Source of the DNA: Pseudomonadota bacterium
Lineage (GTDB): Bacteria; Pseudomonadota; Gammaproteobacteria; Xanthomonadales; Rhodanobacteraceae
DNA length: 64,000 nucleotides
Direction of reading: 5' to 3'
NCBI GenBank assembly: GCA_029561145.1
Contig: JAKQJM010000088.1
Coordinates: forward strand, 62,001-126,000
Shown: positions 9,382-21,581 of the stretch, one piece after another
How the letters are laid out: each line of letters opens with the position of its first letter
Numbering within the stretch: the first letter of the stretch is position 1
Translations under genes and position numbers: made by a program
Notes under the pieces: generated by a model
Seen by the model: only the letters and a program-made list of their open reading frames with translations
Told to the model about the DNA's origin: nothing
Database searches by the model: none

Positions 9382-11981
9382 TGACGATGGAGACGGACAA
9401 CGGGGCGGTTCTCATTGTCGCGACCGATCGCGATGACCGCCGGTACCTGTTTGATGCGCTCGACGCGCAGGAATTCGATGCGATCTACACGGCGAAGGAT
9501 ATCGGTCAGGCGCGTACCTTCCTGGCCCAGGATCCGCAGATCGACCTGATCCTGCTCGAGTTCATCGGCAAGGCCGAGGATGCCGTCGCGTTCTGCAACG
9601 AGCTGCAGCAATATCGCCCACAGAAGCCGGTGCCGGTGATCGGCATTCTCGCTTCATCGCCAGGTGATCGGGACTGGAGAGGGCAAGATCTACCGCCGGG
9701 AGTCGTCGAGTGGATCGCGAGCCCGATCAATCCGGCCGAAGCGCTGGCACGCATTCATGTCCAGCTCGGTGCCAGACGCAAGGGTGGTCTTCCGCCTCAA
9801 GCGGCGGAATCATCCGATGCGCGCTATCAATATGCCTTTGATGGCAGTGTCGACGAATTGGCCCTGGTCGACGCGAAGAACGGGCGCCTGCTTGAGGTCA
9901 ACCCGACCTTCGTGCAGCGCAGCGGATACTCGCGAACCCAATTGCTCGGCGGCAGGATCGACAACTATGACGCGGCGCTCAGTCCCGAGCAGCGCTCCGA
10001 GCTGAACCTCAGGCTCGTGCGTGAAGGCAGCATCCAGTATCGCGCACAGAAACCGCGCGCCGACGGAAGCAGCTATCGGGTGGATGTACATGTCCAACTG
10101 GCCGTGCAGGACGGTCGCGTCTGCCATTTCTACACGTTCCGCGAGCTCGGCGAGCTCGGTCGCTATGAACAGGCCCTCGAGGTCATTTCGACGATCGCCC
10201 AGGCCGGAGGGGGTGACGAGGGCGTCAATGCCGCCGTGCGCAATCTGGTCGACTGGCTGGCGCTGGATTTTGTCGCCTTGGTCTCGTTGCGACTCGATCA
10301 GGCCGGGGAGATCCAGCCGCTCGTCATCTACCATCGCCACAGCCCGTCCGACGACACGCCGGACCCGTTGCGCCAGTCGACCCTCAAGCATGTCCTTGAC
10401 GGTGACGAAGTCGTGCAGCTGGCCGACGCCTGGCGATTGAGCCCCGACAACGGATTTGTCCGCGACCGTCGTTTCGAGTGCCTGATCGGACTGCCCTTGT
10501 GCGACGAACGCAAGGTCGCCCTTGGCGCATTGATCGTCGCCCGGCGCGATCCTGTCCTTGCGCAGTCTCCGGTCATCGAAGGCCTGCGTGCGGTTGCGCA
10601 TCGCCTTGCGCTCGAACTCGAGGTCCGCAGGGCCCGTGAACAGGGCAGGGTGCGCGGCTTGCAGGACTCCCTGACCGGCCTGCCGAATCGATTGCTTTTC
10701 AATGATCGCCTCGAATCGGTCATCCAGGAAGCACACCGGACCGGCGAGATGTTCGCCGTCCTTTTCGTCGATCTCGACCGTTTCAAGAACATCAACGATT
10801 CGCTCGGGCACAGCGTCGGCGACCACGTCCTCGTGGCTGTCGCGCGGCGCCTGCGCATGTGTGTGCGTGCATCCGACTCGGTGGCGCGCTATGCCGGCGA
10901 CGAGTTCACCATGATCCTGCGCCATATCGTCCAGCGCGACGACGTCATGCGCATCGCGGAAAAGATCGTGCGTGTGATGGAAGCTCCCTTGACCCTGCCC
11001 GACGGGCTCGAAATCCAGATCACGGCAAGCCTGGGCATGAGCTTCTATCCGGACGATGCGACGGTGGCCGAGCGCCTGCTCAAGCATGCCGACGTCGCGA
11101 TGTACACGGCCAAGGGCATGGGACGCAACAACTACCAGACCTATGTTGCCGTTCCGGAGGAGTCGCACCAGCAACGTCTCGCCCTCGAAGCGAAGCTGCG
11201 CCAGGCCGAGCGCAATGGCGAACTGCGCGTGTTCTACCAGCCGCAGGTCGATACGACGACCGAGGACATCGTCGGCATGGAAGCCTTGATCCGCTGGGAG
11301 CATCCGGAACTCGGCATGATCAGTCCGGGCTTCTTCATCCCGCTCGCCGAGGAAACCGGATTGATCATCCCGATCGGCGAGTGGGTCCTGCGCGCGGCCT
11401 GCCTGGATGCACGTCGCTGGCAATTGCGTTTCTCGTTGCCGCTGCGGATCAGCGTGAATCTCTCTCCGCTGCAGTTCAGGCAGCCGAATCTGGTCGGGCT
11501 CGTAGCCTCGGTGCTTGAGGAAACCGGCGTGCCGGCCCATCTGCTCGACCTCGAGGTCACCGAAAGCATCAGCGTCAAGTCGATCCCGAACCTGCTTGAG
11601 ACCCTGCAGGCGCTGCGCGAACTGGGATGCCAGATCTCGATAGACGATTTCGGCACGGGGCAGTCGTCACTGGACTACATCAAGCGCTTCCCGGCTGATC
11701 GCATCAAGATCGATCAGGCGTTCGTGCGCAACATCGGCCTGGACCCCGACGACGAGGCGATCGTGCAGGCGACCATCGGCATGGCCCATAATCTCAATCG
11801 CTCGGTCGTGGCCGAAGGCGTGGAAATCGAGGCGCATCTCGATTTCCTGCGCAATCTGGGCTGCGAGGTGCTGCAGGGATATCTGTTCTGCCGTCCATTG
11901 CCGGCCGCCAGCTTTGAAAGCCTGTTGGCCGAACGCGAGCGTCTGCACGAGGATCTCAGGGCTACAAGCGGGCGGGATTGA
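9381..11981 (+). CDS. Pseudoreceiver-PAS-GAF-GGDEF-EAL cyclic-di-GMP protein
   Basis: An 866-residue signalling protein. Residues 1-125 are a receiver-like domain in which the phosphoacceptor position reads DLILLEF (Glu for Asp) and the conserved Lys is replaced by Ser (IASPIN). A PAS domain (about 145-255) and a GAF domain (about 265-405) follow. The GGDEF domain has AGDEF and an upstream RASD inhibitory site. The EAL domain keeps EALIRW, the Asn of SVNLSP, DDFGTG, the Lys of RIKIDQ and EGVE, so it is predicted to be an active phosphodiesterase. AGDEF may still allow cyclase activity or serve as a GTP sensor. No transmembrane helix is seen. It is not the degenerate FimX. Confidence 0.9.
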   Translation: MTMETDNGAVLIVATDRDDRRYLFDALDAQEFDAIYTAKDIGQARTFLAQDPQIDLILLEFIGKAEDAVAFCNELQQYRPQKPVPVIGILASSPGDRDWRGQDLPPGVVEWIASPINPAEALARIHVQLGARRKGGLPPQAAESSDARYQYAFDGSVDELALVDAKNGRLLEVNPTFVQRSGYSRTQLLGGRIDNYDAALSPEQRSELNLRLVREGSIQYRAQKPRADGSSYRVDVHVQLAVQDGRVCHFYTFRELGELGRYEQALEVISTIAQAGGGDEGVNAAVRNLVDWLALDFVALVSLRLDQAGEIQPLVIYHRHSPSDDTPDPLRQSTLKHVLDGDEVVQLADAWRLSPDNGFVRDRRFECLIGLPLCDERKVALGALIVARRDPVLAQSPVIEGLRAVAHRLALELEVRRAREQGRVRGLQDSLTGLPNRLLFNDRLESVIQEAHRTGEMFAVLFVDLDRFKNINDSLGHSVGDHVLVAVARRLRMCVRASDSVARYAGDEFTMILRHIVQRDDVMRIAEKIVRVMEAPLTLPDGLEIQITASLGMSFYPDDATVAERLLKHADVAMYTAKGMGRNNYQTYVAVPEESHQQRLALEAKLRQAERNGELRVFYQPQVDTTTEDIVGMEALIRWEHPELGMISPGFFIPLAEETGLIIPIGEWVLRAACLDARRWQLRFSLPLRISVNLSPLQFRQPNLVGLVASVLEETGVPAHLLDLEVTESISVKSIPNLLETLQALRELGCQISIDDFGTGQSSLDYIKRFPADRIKIDQAFVRNIGLDPDDEAIVQATIGMAHNLNRSVVAEGVEIEAHLDFLRNLGCEVLQGYLFCRPLPAASFESLLAERERLHEDLRATSGRD

Positions 11982-12073
11982 GTCGGCTGCACACCGGCCG
12001 CATATCGGACCGCCAAGTGTACAGTCGACCAGGCGCATGCCACGGGCGGGAAGGCGGCGCAACGGGGTTCGTT

Positions 12074-12100
12074 GAAACTATTTCCCGCTGATCAGGTCTA
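12074..12100 (+). promoter_or_regulatory. Candidate sigma-E-type promoter of the rpoE operon
   Basis: GAAACTA (12074-12080) and TCTA (12097-12100) are separated by 16 bases. This approximates the RpoE/AlgU consensus GAACTT-N16-TCTGA/TCTAA and would give autoregulation of rpoE, as known in related bacteria. The match is imperfect. A housekeeping promoter may also exist in the 164-base spacer. Confidence 0.4.
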
Positions 12101-12145
12101 GGGCAGAGTGCCTCGACCTGATCGCCGGCAAGGAGACCTGCCCGC

Positions 12146-12733
12146 ATGGGCGAAAGCGAATTGGATCAGGCGCTCGTCGAGCGCGTCCAGAAAGGGGACA
12201 AACGCGCGTTCGATCTGCTGGTGCGCAAGTATCAGCACAAGATCGTCAGTGTGGTGACCCGCTATGTGTCGGATTGGAGCGAGGCCCAGGATGTCGCCCA
12301 GGAGGCGTTCATTCGTGCCTATCGAGCGATCGGTGCATTCCGTGGTGACAGTGCGTTCTATACCTGGATCTACAAGATTGCGATCAATACGGCGAAAAAC
12401 CACCTGGTCTCGAAAGGACGGAGGCCTCCGATCGGTGACATCGCGATCGAGGACGCCGTGCTGCTCGATGGCGCGTCGCAGTTGCGTGACCGGGCGACTC
12501 CGGAGCGTGAATTGTTGCGACAGGAAATTGAACGAACTGTATTCGGCACGGTCGAAGACCTGCCGGAAGAGCTGCGCACTGCAATCACCCTCAGGGAAGT
12601 TGACGGTCTCAGCTACGAGGAAATTGCCGAGGCGATGAATTGCCCGATTGGCACCGTGCGTTCACGGATCTTCCGCGCACGCGAAGCGATTGACGAGAAA
12701 TTGAGACCGCTGCTGTCGGAAAACGAGGATTGA
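12146..12733 (+). CDS. rpoE: RNA polymerase sigma factor RpoE (AlgU)
   Basis: The extracytoplasmic-function sigma factor for envelope stress. The 195 residues show region 2 at about 20-90 (DLLVRKYQHKI, DVAQEAFIRAYRA, FYTWIYKIAINTAKNH) and region 4 at about 135-185 (LREVDGLSYEEIAEAMNCPIGTV...). The ribosome site AAGGAGA lies just upstream of the ATG. It heads the rpoE-rseA-rseB-degP cluster, so its anti-sigma control and its periplasmic protease target are encoded together. Confidence 0.97.
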   Translation: MGESELDQALVERVQKGDKRAFDLLVRKYQHKIVSVVTRYVSDWSEAQDVAQEAFIRAYRAIGAFRGDSAFYTWIYKIAINTAKNHLVSKGRRPPIGDIAIEDAVLLDGASQLRDRATPERELLRQEIERTVFGTVEDLPEELRTAITLREVDGLSYEEIAEAMNCPIGTVRSRIFRAREAIDEKLRPLLSENED

Positions 12734-12738
12734 GGCAT

Positions 12739-13386
12739 ATGAGCCAGCAAGCCCGCGAACACCTGTCTGCCCTCATGGATGGCGAACTGTCCCGTGAGGA
12801 GACGATGTTTTTGCTGCGAAATGTCGCGCATGACCAGACGCTCGCGCCCTGCTGGTCGAACTTCCACGCGGCGCGCCAGATCCTGCGCCGCCAGGAACTC
12901 CTGATCGTCGGCAATGACTTCGCCAATGGCGTGCTTGCCCGCATCGAGATGGAAGCACTGCCTCAGGCCGTCCGCCAGGGATCGTGGTTGCGTTGGGCAT
13001 CCGGTGGCGCCATCGCCGCCTCGGTGGCGGTGATGGCGCTTGTCTTCAGCGGCCCTCGCGGAGATATGTCGAGTCCGGGCGATGCGACACTCGCTTCGTC
13101 CAAGCCATCGCCTGCGGTGTCGACGCTCGCGCAGCCCAAGCCGGCCGAATTCCGTCCGCCGATGATTTCGCCGGCACTTGATGTCCAGCCCGCGTCCGCG
13201 GCCACGTCGGGTTTTGCGTCCCAGAACACGCCCATCGACCCGCGTCTGCAGTCCTATCTGGTCCGCCACTACGATGCGGCCGGCAGCTCCGGACAGTCGG
13301 GATTGATGCCGTATGTGCTGCTCATTGTTCCATCCCAGCAGCAATCTGCCGAGATCAAGGCGGACGTTTCGTCGGAGCAACGCTGA
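12739..13386 (+). CDS. rseA: Sigma-E anti-sigma factor RseA (MucA)
   Basis: Binds and inhibits RpoE until it is cut by regulated proteolysis. The 215 residues start with the SALMDGELSREE anti-sigma motif, have one transmembrane helix at about 83-104 (ASGGAIAASVAVMALVF) and end with a periplasmic Pro/Ser-rich domain that would contact RseB. I chose the ATG at 12739, five bases after the rpoE stop; a TTG at 12730 is in frame but overlaps rpoE. Confidence 0.92.
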   Translation: MSQQAREHLSALMDGELSREETMFLLRNVAHDQTLAPCWSNFHAARQILRRQELLIVGNDFANGVLARIEMEALPQAVRQGSWLRWASGGAIAASVAVMALVFSGPRGDMSSPGDATLASSKPSPAVSTLAQPKPAEFRPPMISPALDVQPASAATSGFASQNTPIDPRLQSYLVRHYDAAGSSGQSGLMPYVLLIVPSQQQSAEIKADVSSEQR

Positions 13387-13392
13387 GGCCCG

Positions 13393-14412
13393 ATGCGACT
13401 CCCGGGACCGGAATCCCGCTTCGCGGCTGGAATTGACTTGAAAGGGTTTGCAACCAGGATCGTCTTGTCGATGGTCTTCGCGCTGGCGGGTCCGGTTTGC
13501 GCCGAGTCAGCGGATGCGCGTGCGATGTTGAACCAGATGTCCGCAGCAATCCGTTCGTTGGACTACCAGGGTTCGTTTGCCTACCAGCACGCGGGCCGGG
13601 TTGACACGCTTCGCGTTTTTCACGCCGGCGGGGCCGTCGAGCGCGAACGGTTGATCAGTCTGAACGGACCTCGCAGCGAAGTCATACGCAACGGGCGCAA
13701 CGTCACCTGTATCCAGCCGGACGGTTCGGCAACGGTGTATGTCAACGGATCAGGCCGTGGCTTGTTGCCTCTTGTTCCTGATGCCAGCAGCCGCCCGCTG
13801 GGTGATCAGTACGACGTCAGTATTTCCGGAAGTGATCGTGTTGCCGGGTACCTTGCCGACATCATCGACGTCACGCCGCGCGATGCGTTCCGCTATGGCT
13901 ATCGCCTCTGGCTGGATCAGGGCACCCGGCTTCTGCTTCGCTCGACGGTGCTCGACAGCGAGAAGCGCGTGCTCGAGCAGTTCATGTTCGTTTCGCTGGA
14001 AATCGGCAAGCTTCCCGACGAGACGGAGCTGGTGCCGGGTCAACGCGAGTTGAAGACAACCGCGGCGGCAGCTTCCGACGAAGCCGAGCTTCGAGGTGCA
14101 TCGGAATGGCGGGTCAACAAGCCGCCCACCGGCTTCGCGCTGGTCTCCGCGCGGCGCTCGGGCCTGGCGGAAAAGCCGACCGAGCATCTGGTCTATTCGG
14201 ATGGCCTGGCGAGTGTCTCGATCTACATCGAACCGCGCAATGAAAACGCTGCCGACATGACCACGATGGCGGGTCGCGGCACATTGAACATCTATACCTA
14301 TACGGAAGGGGACCTGCGCTACACCGTGCTCGGTGATGTTCCTGTCGCGACCGTAACCGCAATGGCACGATCGATCGGCAGGAATACGCAGCCTCGCGCA
14401 GAAAGCCGATAG
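13393..14412 (+). CDS. rseB: Periplasmic anti-sigma regulator RseB (MucB)
   Basis: Shields RseA from DegS-type cleavage and senses lipoproteins or LPS. The 339 residues have an N-terminal signal peptide (hydrophobic IVLSMVFALAGPVCA) and the MucB/RseB lipid-binding fold, with LDYQGSFAYQH, VERERLISLNGP and a C-terminal domain containing GFALVSARR and HLVYSDGLASVSIYIE. It lies six bases after rseA in the stress operon. Confidence 0.93.
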   Translation: MRLPGPESRFAAGIDLKGFATRIVLSMVFALAGPVCAESADARAMLNQMSAAIRSLDYQGSFAYQHAGRVDTLRVFHAGGAVERERLISLNGPRSEVIRNGRNVTCIQPDGSATVYVNGSGRGLLPLVPDASSRPLGDQYDVSISGSDRVAGYLADIIDVTPRDAFRYGYRLWLDQGTRLLLRSTVLDSEKRVLEQFMFVSLEIGKLPDETELVPGQRELKTTAAAASDEAELRGASEWRVNKPPTGFALVSARRSGLAEKPTEHLVYSDGLASVSIYIEPRNENAADMTTMAGRGTLNIYTYTEGDLRYTVLGDVPVATVTAMARSIGRNTQPRAESR

Positions 14413-14539
14413 GCTCTGTTGCAAGGTGGCGATCGATGGGAACTTTGGAGCAACCGGAACATCCAACCTACCGCTTTTCAGCCAATTCGATCGCGCAGCG
14501 GATCCCTTCATTGATGCAATTGCAACGAGGAAACCCCCA

Positions 14540-15970
14540 ATGAGAGCACCATCAGGCAAGTATTTCGCCATCGGTTTGACGATCGTCTGCTCGATTTCAT
14601 TGATCATCGGCAACGTGGGTGCGGCCGAACTGCCGGACTTCACGGGCCTGGTCGAAAAGAACGCGCCGGCGATCGTCAACGTTCAGGCCTCGTCCAGTGG
14701 AAAGGCGGATCCGCACGCGCAGATCCAGGGGTCCGACGAAGATCAGGAGGTGCCCGATATCTTCCGGCGTTTCTTTGGACCGATTCCGCGCGGCCAGCAG
14801 CCAGGCGGCGAACGTCGATCGGCCGGATCCGGATTCATTGTCTCGGCGGACGGCTATATCCTGACCAACAATCATGTCGTTGATGGTGCTGACCTTGTGA
14901 CCGTGCGACTGTCGGATCGTCGCGAGCTCGATGCCAAGGTCATTGGCACCGATGAGCAGACCGATATCGCGCTGCTGAAAATCGAGGCTTCCGGATTGCC
15001 CGTGGTCAGCATCGGTGACTCGACCCAGCTCAAGCCTGGCCAATGGGTCGTTGCGATCGGCTCGCCTTTCGGAATGGATCACACCGTCACGCATGGCATC
15101 GTCAGTGCAGTCGGTCGCGGTTATGACCGCAGCCAGCAATACGTCCCCTTCATCCAGACCGATGTGCCGATCAATCCGGGCAATTCGGGTGGTCCGCTGT
15201 TCAATCTCGGCGGTCAGGTAGTTGGCATCAATTCGCAGATTTTCTCGAACACTGGCGGGTACATGGGTGTGTCGTTTGCGATACCGATTTCGGTAGCGAT
15301 GAACACGATGGGCCAGCTCAAGGACAAAGGCCATGTCTCGCGCGGCATGATCGGCATCCAGATCCAGAACGTCGATCGTGCCTCGGCGAAGGCGCTGGGC
15401 TTGCCGCGCAGTGGCGGCGCCCTGGTCAACAATGTTTCTGCGGGCGGGGCTGCTGAGAAGTCCGGGGTGAAGATCGGCGATGTGATTCTTTCGTTCGACG
15501 GCACCGAAATCGTCGGATCGTCGGACCTGCCCCCGATTGTCGGCATGACTCCCCCGGGCACCAAGGCCGAACTGGAAGTATTCCGCAATGGCAAGACCCT
15601 CAAACTCCCGGTTACCGTCGGCGAACTGCCACAGGATCAGGATCCGGTTGCCTCGGCAGCGCCAAAGGCCGCGGCCGGCAACCAGCTCGGTATCGTCGTC
15701 GAGGATCTGACGGCGGATCAGAGGCAGCAACTTGGATTGAAGTCCGAGGGCGTCGTGATCACGCGTATTTCCGGAGATGCGGCTCGCCGCGCCGCGTTGC
15801 AGCCGGGTGATGTCGTCCTCATGGTCGGACGCAAGTCGGTCAAGTCCGGGGCGGAATTCAATGCTGCGGTCAAGGAGCTCAAGCCAGACGATTCGGTCAT
15901 GCTGCTGATCCGCCGGAATGACACGACCTCGTTTGTCGCCCTGACCGTGCCCAAGGCCGACAACGAGTAG
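14540..15970 (+). CDS. degP: Periplasmic Do-like serine protease (DegP/MucD)
   Basis: An HtrA protease and chaperone that degrades misfolded envelope proteins. The 476 residues begin with a signal peptide ending near GNVGAAE. The trypsin-like triad is His112 (NNHVVDG), Asp142 (QTDIALLK) and Ser216 (GNSGGP). Two PDZ domains follow (about 285-375 and 400-470). I chose the ATG at 14540 because GAGGAAA lies 8-14 bases upstream and it restores the signal peptide; an upstream GTG would add 38 unconvincing residues. Confidence 0.95.
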   Translation: MRAPSGKYFAIGLTIVCSISLIIGNVGAAELPDFTGLVEKNAPAIVNVQASSSGKADPHAQIQGSDEDQEVPDIFRRFFGPIPRGQQPGGERRSAGSGFIVSADGYILTNNHVVDGADLVTVRLSDRRELDAKVIGTDEQTDIALLKIEASGLPVVSIGDSTQLKPGQWVVAIGSPFGMDHTVTHGIVSAVGRGYDRSQQYVPFIQTDVPINPGNSGGPLFNLGGQVVGINSQIFSNTGGYMGVSFAIPISVAMNTMGQLKDKGHVSRGMIGIQIQNVDRASAKALGLPRSGGALVNNVSAGGAAEKSGVKIGDVILSFDGTEIVGSSDLPPIVGMTPPGTKAELEVFRNGKTLKLPVTVGELPQDQDPVASAAPKAAAGNQLGIVVEDLTADQRQQLGLKSEGVVITRISGDAARRAALQPGDVVLMVGRKSVKSGAEFNAAVKELKPDDSVMLLIRRNDTTSFVALTVPKADNE

Positions 15971-16113
15971 GCATCAGGCCGAACTCTGCCCGGCGTTGCA
16001 GAGTTGGCATCGGACCGGTGGCCCGGAGCTGTTGCGGCGCAGCGAAGTGCGCCGCAATCTGCGATAATCGCCGTTTTGTGCCGACCCCCGGAAGGCACAC
16101 GACGGCTATCCTG

Positions 16114-17907
<1,794 letters not shown>

Positions 17908-17950
17908 ACGTGTCGGGCCGGCCTTTGGGCATCCCGTTAGAGGAGCATGA

Positions 17951-18847
17951 ATGAATTTCGACCTGGCCCTGATTCTGGTGGTGCTCACCGCCTTGACCGG
18001 CGTGATCTGGCTGATCGACAAGCTCGCCTTTGCGCCGGCACGCAACCGGCGCGCTGTCAGCATCGAGCAGATCGCTGCATTGTCGGACGCGGAACGCAAG
18101 GCGCGCATGCAGGAAGCCCTCCGCGAGCCGGTGATCACCGAGTACGCGCGCTCGTTTTTCCCGGTACTCGTGCTGATCCTGGTGTTCCGTTCCTTTATCG
18201 CCGAGCCGTTCAAGATTCCATCCGGATCGATGATGCCGACCTTGCTGGTCGGCGACTTCATCCTGGTCAACAAGTTCTCGTACGGCCTGCGTCTGCCGGT
18301 ACTGAACAACCGCATTGTCGATCTTGGCGAGCCCAGGCGTGGCGATGTCATCGTGTTCCGTTATCCGGGCTACCAGTGCGACCGCGAGGGTGTTCCCGTG
18401 CGCAGCGGCAGCCCGTGCTACGAGCCCCTCTCGCCGGTGCCGAAGCAGGACTACATCAAGCGCGTGATCGGCCTACCGGGCGACGAGGTCACCTATCGGA
18501 ACAAGGTGATCCTGGTCAATGGCATCGAGATTGCGCAAACCTACGTCGGTCCGTACATCGGACCCGCCGAAGCCGGGCGCAACCTCGATGGCGCCCAGGT
18601 CAAGGACGAGATGCTTTCGGAAACCAGCCATCGCATGATGACGATGCCGCGCAATGCCGGGCTTGAGGGAACCTGGCGTGTACCCGAGGCAAGCTATTTC
18701 GTGATGGGTGACAATCGCGATGGCAGCGCGGATAGTCGATACTGGGGCTTCGTGCCGGAAGCCAACCTGGTCGGCAAGGCGATCGTTATCTGGATGAACT
18801 GGGACAATTCCATTGATTTCCGTCGTATCGGAACTGTCATCAACTAG
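17951..18847 (+). CDS. lepB: Signal peptidase I
   Basis: Removes signal peptides from exported proteins at the periplasmic face of the inner membrane. Two N-terminal hydrophobic segments lie at about 4-22 and 69-84. The Ser/Lys dyad is Ser93 (SGSMMPTLL) and Lys170 (YIKRVIGLPGD). Box E is GDNRDGSADSRYWG. The 298 residues are within the normal range, and GAGG-like AGGAG sits at 17941. It is followed closely by the DUF4845 gene. Confidence 0.96.
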   Translation: MNFDLALILVVLTALTGVIWLIDKLAFAPARNRRAVSIEQIAALSDAERKARMQEALREPVITEYARSFFPVLVLILVFRSFIAEPFKIPSGSMMPTLLVGDFILVNKFSYGLRLPVLNNRIVDLGEPRRGDVIVFRYPGYQCDREGVPVRSGSPCYEPLSPVPKQDYIKRVIGLPGDEVTYRNKVILVNGIEIAQTYVGPYIGPAEAGRNLDGAQVKDEMLSETSHRMMTMPRNAGLEGTWRVPEASYFVMGDNRDGSADSRYWGFVPEANLVGKAIVIWMNWDNSIDFRRIGTVIN

Positions 18848-18863
18848 CGGGGAGGTCAACATC

Positions 18864-19242
18864 ATGTCGATTCGGAAGCGCGCAAGCGGAATCACCCTGA
18901 TCGGGTTTCTGGTCATGCTGGTGGTGGTCGGTTTCTTCGCCTACATGGCCATGCGCCTGATCCCGATGTATGTGGAATACATGGGCGTCGTCAAGGCGAT
19001 GGAACTGGTGCGTGCGGAACCGAATTCACGCAACATGTCTGCAGAGCAAGTCAGGCGCTCACTCATGTTCAAGTTCGATACCCAATACATCGAGAGTGGC
19101 GCAATCCCACCCGAATCGATCACTGTCACCCGGCAGGGAGCCGCGTCCACGCTGCGTATCCGCTACGAGCGTCGCGTGCCGTTCATTCACAACATTGAAC
19201 TGCTTGCCACATTCGACAAGGCGGTCAGCCTGTCGGGCGCGG

Positions 19243-19253
<11 letters not shown>
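18864..19253 (+). CDS. DUF4845 membrane protein
   Basis: A 129-residue protein with a single N-terminal transmembrane helix (GITLIGFLVMLVVVGFF) that looks like a prepilin stem, followed by a small periplasmic domain. DUF4845 proteins occupy this lepB-rnc position in many gamma- and betaproteobacteria, but no function is established. A GGGGAGG ribosome site precedes the ATG. The 3' end overlaps rnc by 11 bases. Confidence 0.85.
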
Positions 19254-19931
<678 letters not shown>

Positions 19932-19935
<4 letters not shown>

Positions 19936-20837
19936 ATGCAGAACCGCAATCCGCGCATCGATTTGGCCAGGTCGCCTTGCTCGGACGACCGAACGTGGGC
20001 AAGTCCACCTTGCTCAATGCGCTGATCGGTGCCGACCTCAGCATTGTTTCCCCGAAGCCGCAGACGACGCGCCATCGCATCCTCGGCATCGCCACCTACG
20101 ACAACGCGCAGATCGCGTTCCTCGATACACCGGGACTGCATCTCGGTGGCAAGCGCGCGATGAACCGGCAGCTCAACAGGGTTGCCCGACAGGTGCCTGA
20201 CGAGGCTGATGTCATTGTCCACGTGATCGCAGCCCCGCGTTGGACCGACGAGGACGAACAGGTATGGGATCTGATTTCGCGGCACGAGATACCTCGCCTG
20301 CTTGTGATCAACAAGATCGACCTGGTCACCGAGAAGTCCGAACTTCTGCCGTTTGTCTCGCGCATCAGCGAAACGCGCCAATACCACGGCATACACTATC
20401 TGCGCGCGACCCACGGCAAGGGGATCAAGGCGCTGCTCGGGGACTTGGTCCGCCATCTTCCCGAAGCGCCTGCCCAATATGCCGAGGACGAGTTGACCGA
20501 CCGCAGCGAGCGTTTCCTGGCTGCGGAAATGATTCGCGAGCAGCTCATGCTGCGGCTCTCGGAAGAGCTTCCGTACGCGACCACAGTCGAGATCGAGCAT
20601 TTCGAACAGGTTGGAAACCTGGCTCGCATCGCAGCGGCAATCTGGGTCGAGCGCGAGGGCCAGAAGGCAATCGTCATCGGTGCCTCTGGCGCGCAGCTCA
20701 AGGCAATCGGCAGCAACGCTCGCCGGCGCATGGAGAAGATGTTCGGTTGCAAGGTGTTTCTGGAACTCTGGGTCAAGGTTCGCGAGAACTGGTCCGATGA
20801 CGAGACGTCGCTCAGGCAGTTCGGTTATTCGGGCTGA
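19932..20837 (+). CDS. era: GTPase Era
   Basis: Binds 16S rRNA near its 3' end and is needed for 30S maturation. The 301 residues have G1 GRPNVGKS (18-25), G3 DTPG, G4 NKID and a C-terminal KH domain containing VIGASGAQLKAIGSNARR. The ATG overlaps the rnc stop, so rnc-era are translationally coupled. Confidence 0.97.
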
Positions 20838-20857
20838 GCCCCGGCGGGAGCAGCAGC

Positions 20858-21577
20858 GTGCGCGTCGATGACGAGCCCGCGTTCATTCTCCACGCGCGCC
20901 CCTATCGCGAGACTTCGCTCCTGCTCGAGTGCCTGACCCGGGGACATGGCCGCGTGGGTATCATTGCTCGCGGAGTTCGCCGCGAACGTTCCCGCTACCC
21001 GCGCGGAGTCCTGCAGCCGCTGCAACCCTTGCGCCTCGGCTGGATGGGGGGTGGCGAACTGTTCACCCTGGTCGGAGCCGAAACCAGCGAAGCGCCACTG
21101 CGCATGGCCGGTGAACGCCTGTACTCCGCGATGTACCTCAATGAACTGGTCTTGCGCCTTTGCGCCCGCGGCGATCCGCACAGTGACCTGTTCGAGCATT
21201 ATGACGTGTGCCTGCAACGCCTCGCCGCTGGCGAGCCGCAAGCGTGGACCCTGCGTCGCTTCGAGCGCGACCTGATGACCGACCTTGGTTATGGCCTGGT
21301 GCTCGATCGGGACTGCGAAACGGGCTTGCCGATTTCCAGCGAGGTCGTCTACGCCTATGTCATCGACAGCGGACCGCAGGCGTGGCGTGGTGATGCGATG
21401 AGTATTCAGGTCAGTGGCGCTGCGTTGCTCGCGCTCGCTCGCGATGCAATGCCCGACCCGGAGCAGGGTGTGGAGCTTCGCAGGCTCATGCGAACACTGC
21501 TTCAGCAGCAACTGGGAGGCGGCACATTGAATGCTTGGGCGCTGAGGTCATCAAGGCCCTCGCGCCCGACCCGATGA
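20858..21577 (+). CDS. recO: DNA repair protein RecO
   Basis: A mediator that loads RecA on SSB-coated single strands with RecR. The 239 residues start with the OB-fold segment (AFILHARPYRETSLLLE, GIIARGVRR), followed by the helical domain. The CxxC zinc motif of some RecO proteins is not seen. The start is GTG, with a GGCGGGAG ribosome site upstream. era-recO linkage is standard. Confidence 0.92.
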   Translation: MRVDDEPAFILHARPYRETSLLLECLTRGHGRVGIIARGVRRERSRYPRGVLQPLQPLRLGWMGGGELFTLVGAETSEAPLRMAGERLYSAMYLNELVLRLCARGDPHSDLFEHYDVCLQRLAAGEPQAWTLRRFERDLMTDLGYGLVLDRDCETGLPISSEVVYAYVIDSGPQAWRGDAMSIQVSGAALLALARDAMPDPEQGVELRRLMRTLLQQQLGGGTLNAWALRSSRPSRPTR

Positions 21578-21581
21578 AATT

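Noticed and set aside
9381-11981. Idea that the GGDEF-EAL protein is FimX, the partner of PilZ
   Set aside because: FimX has degenerate GGDEF and EAL motifs; here the EAL catalytic set is intact and a GAF domain is present.
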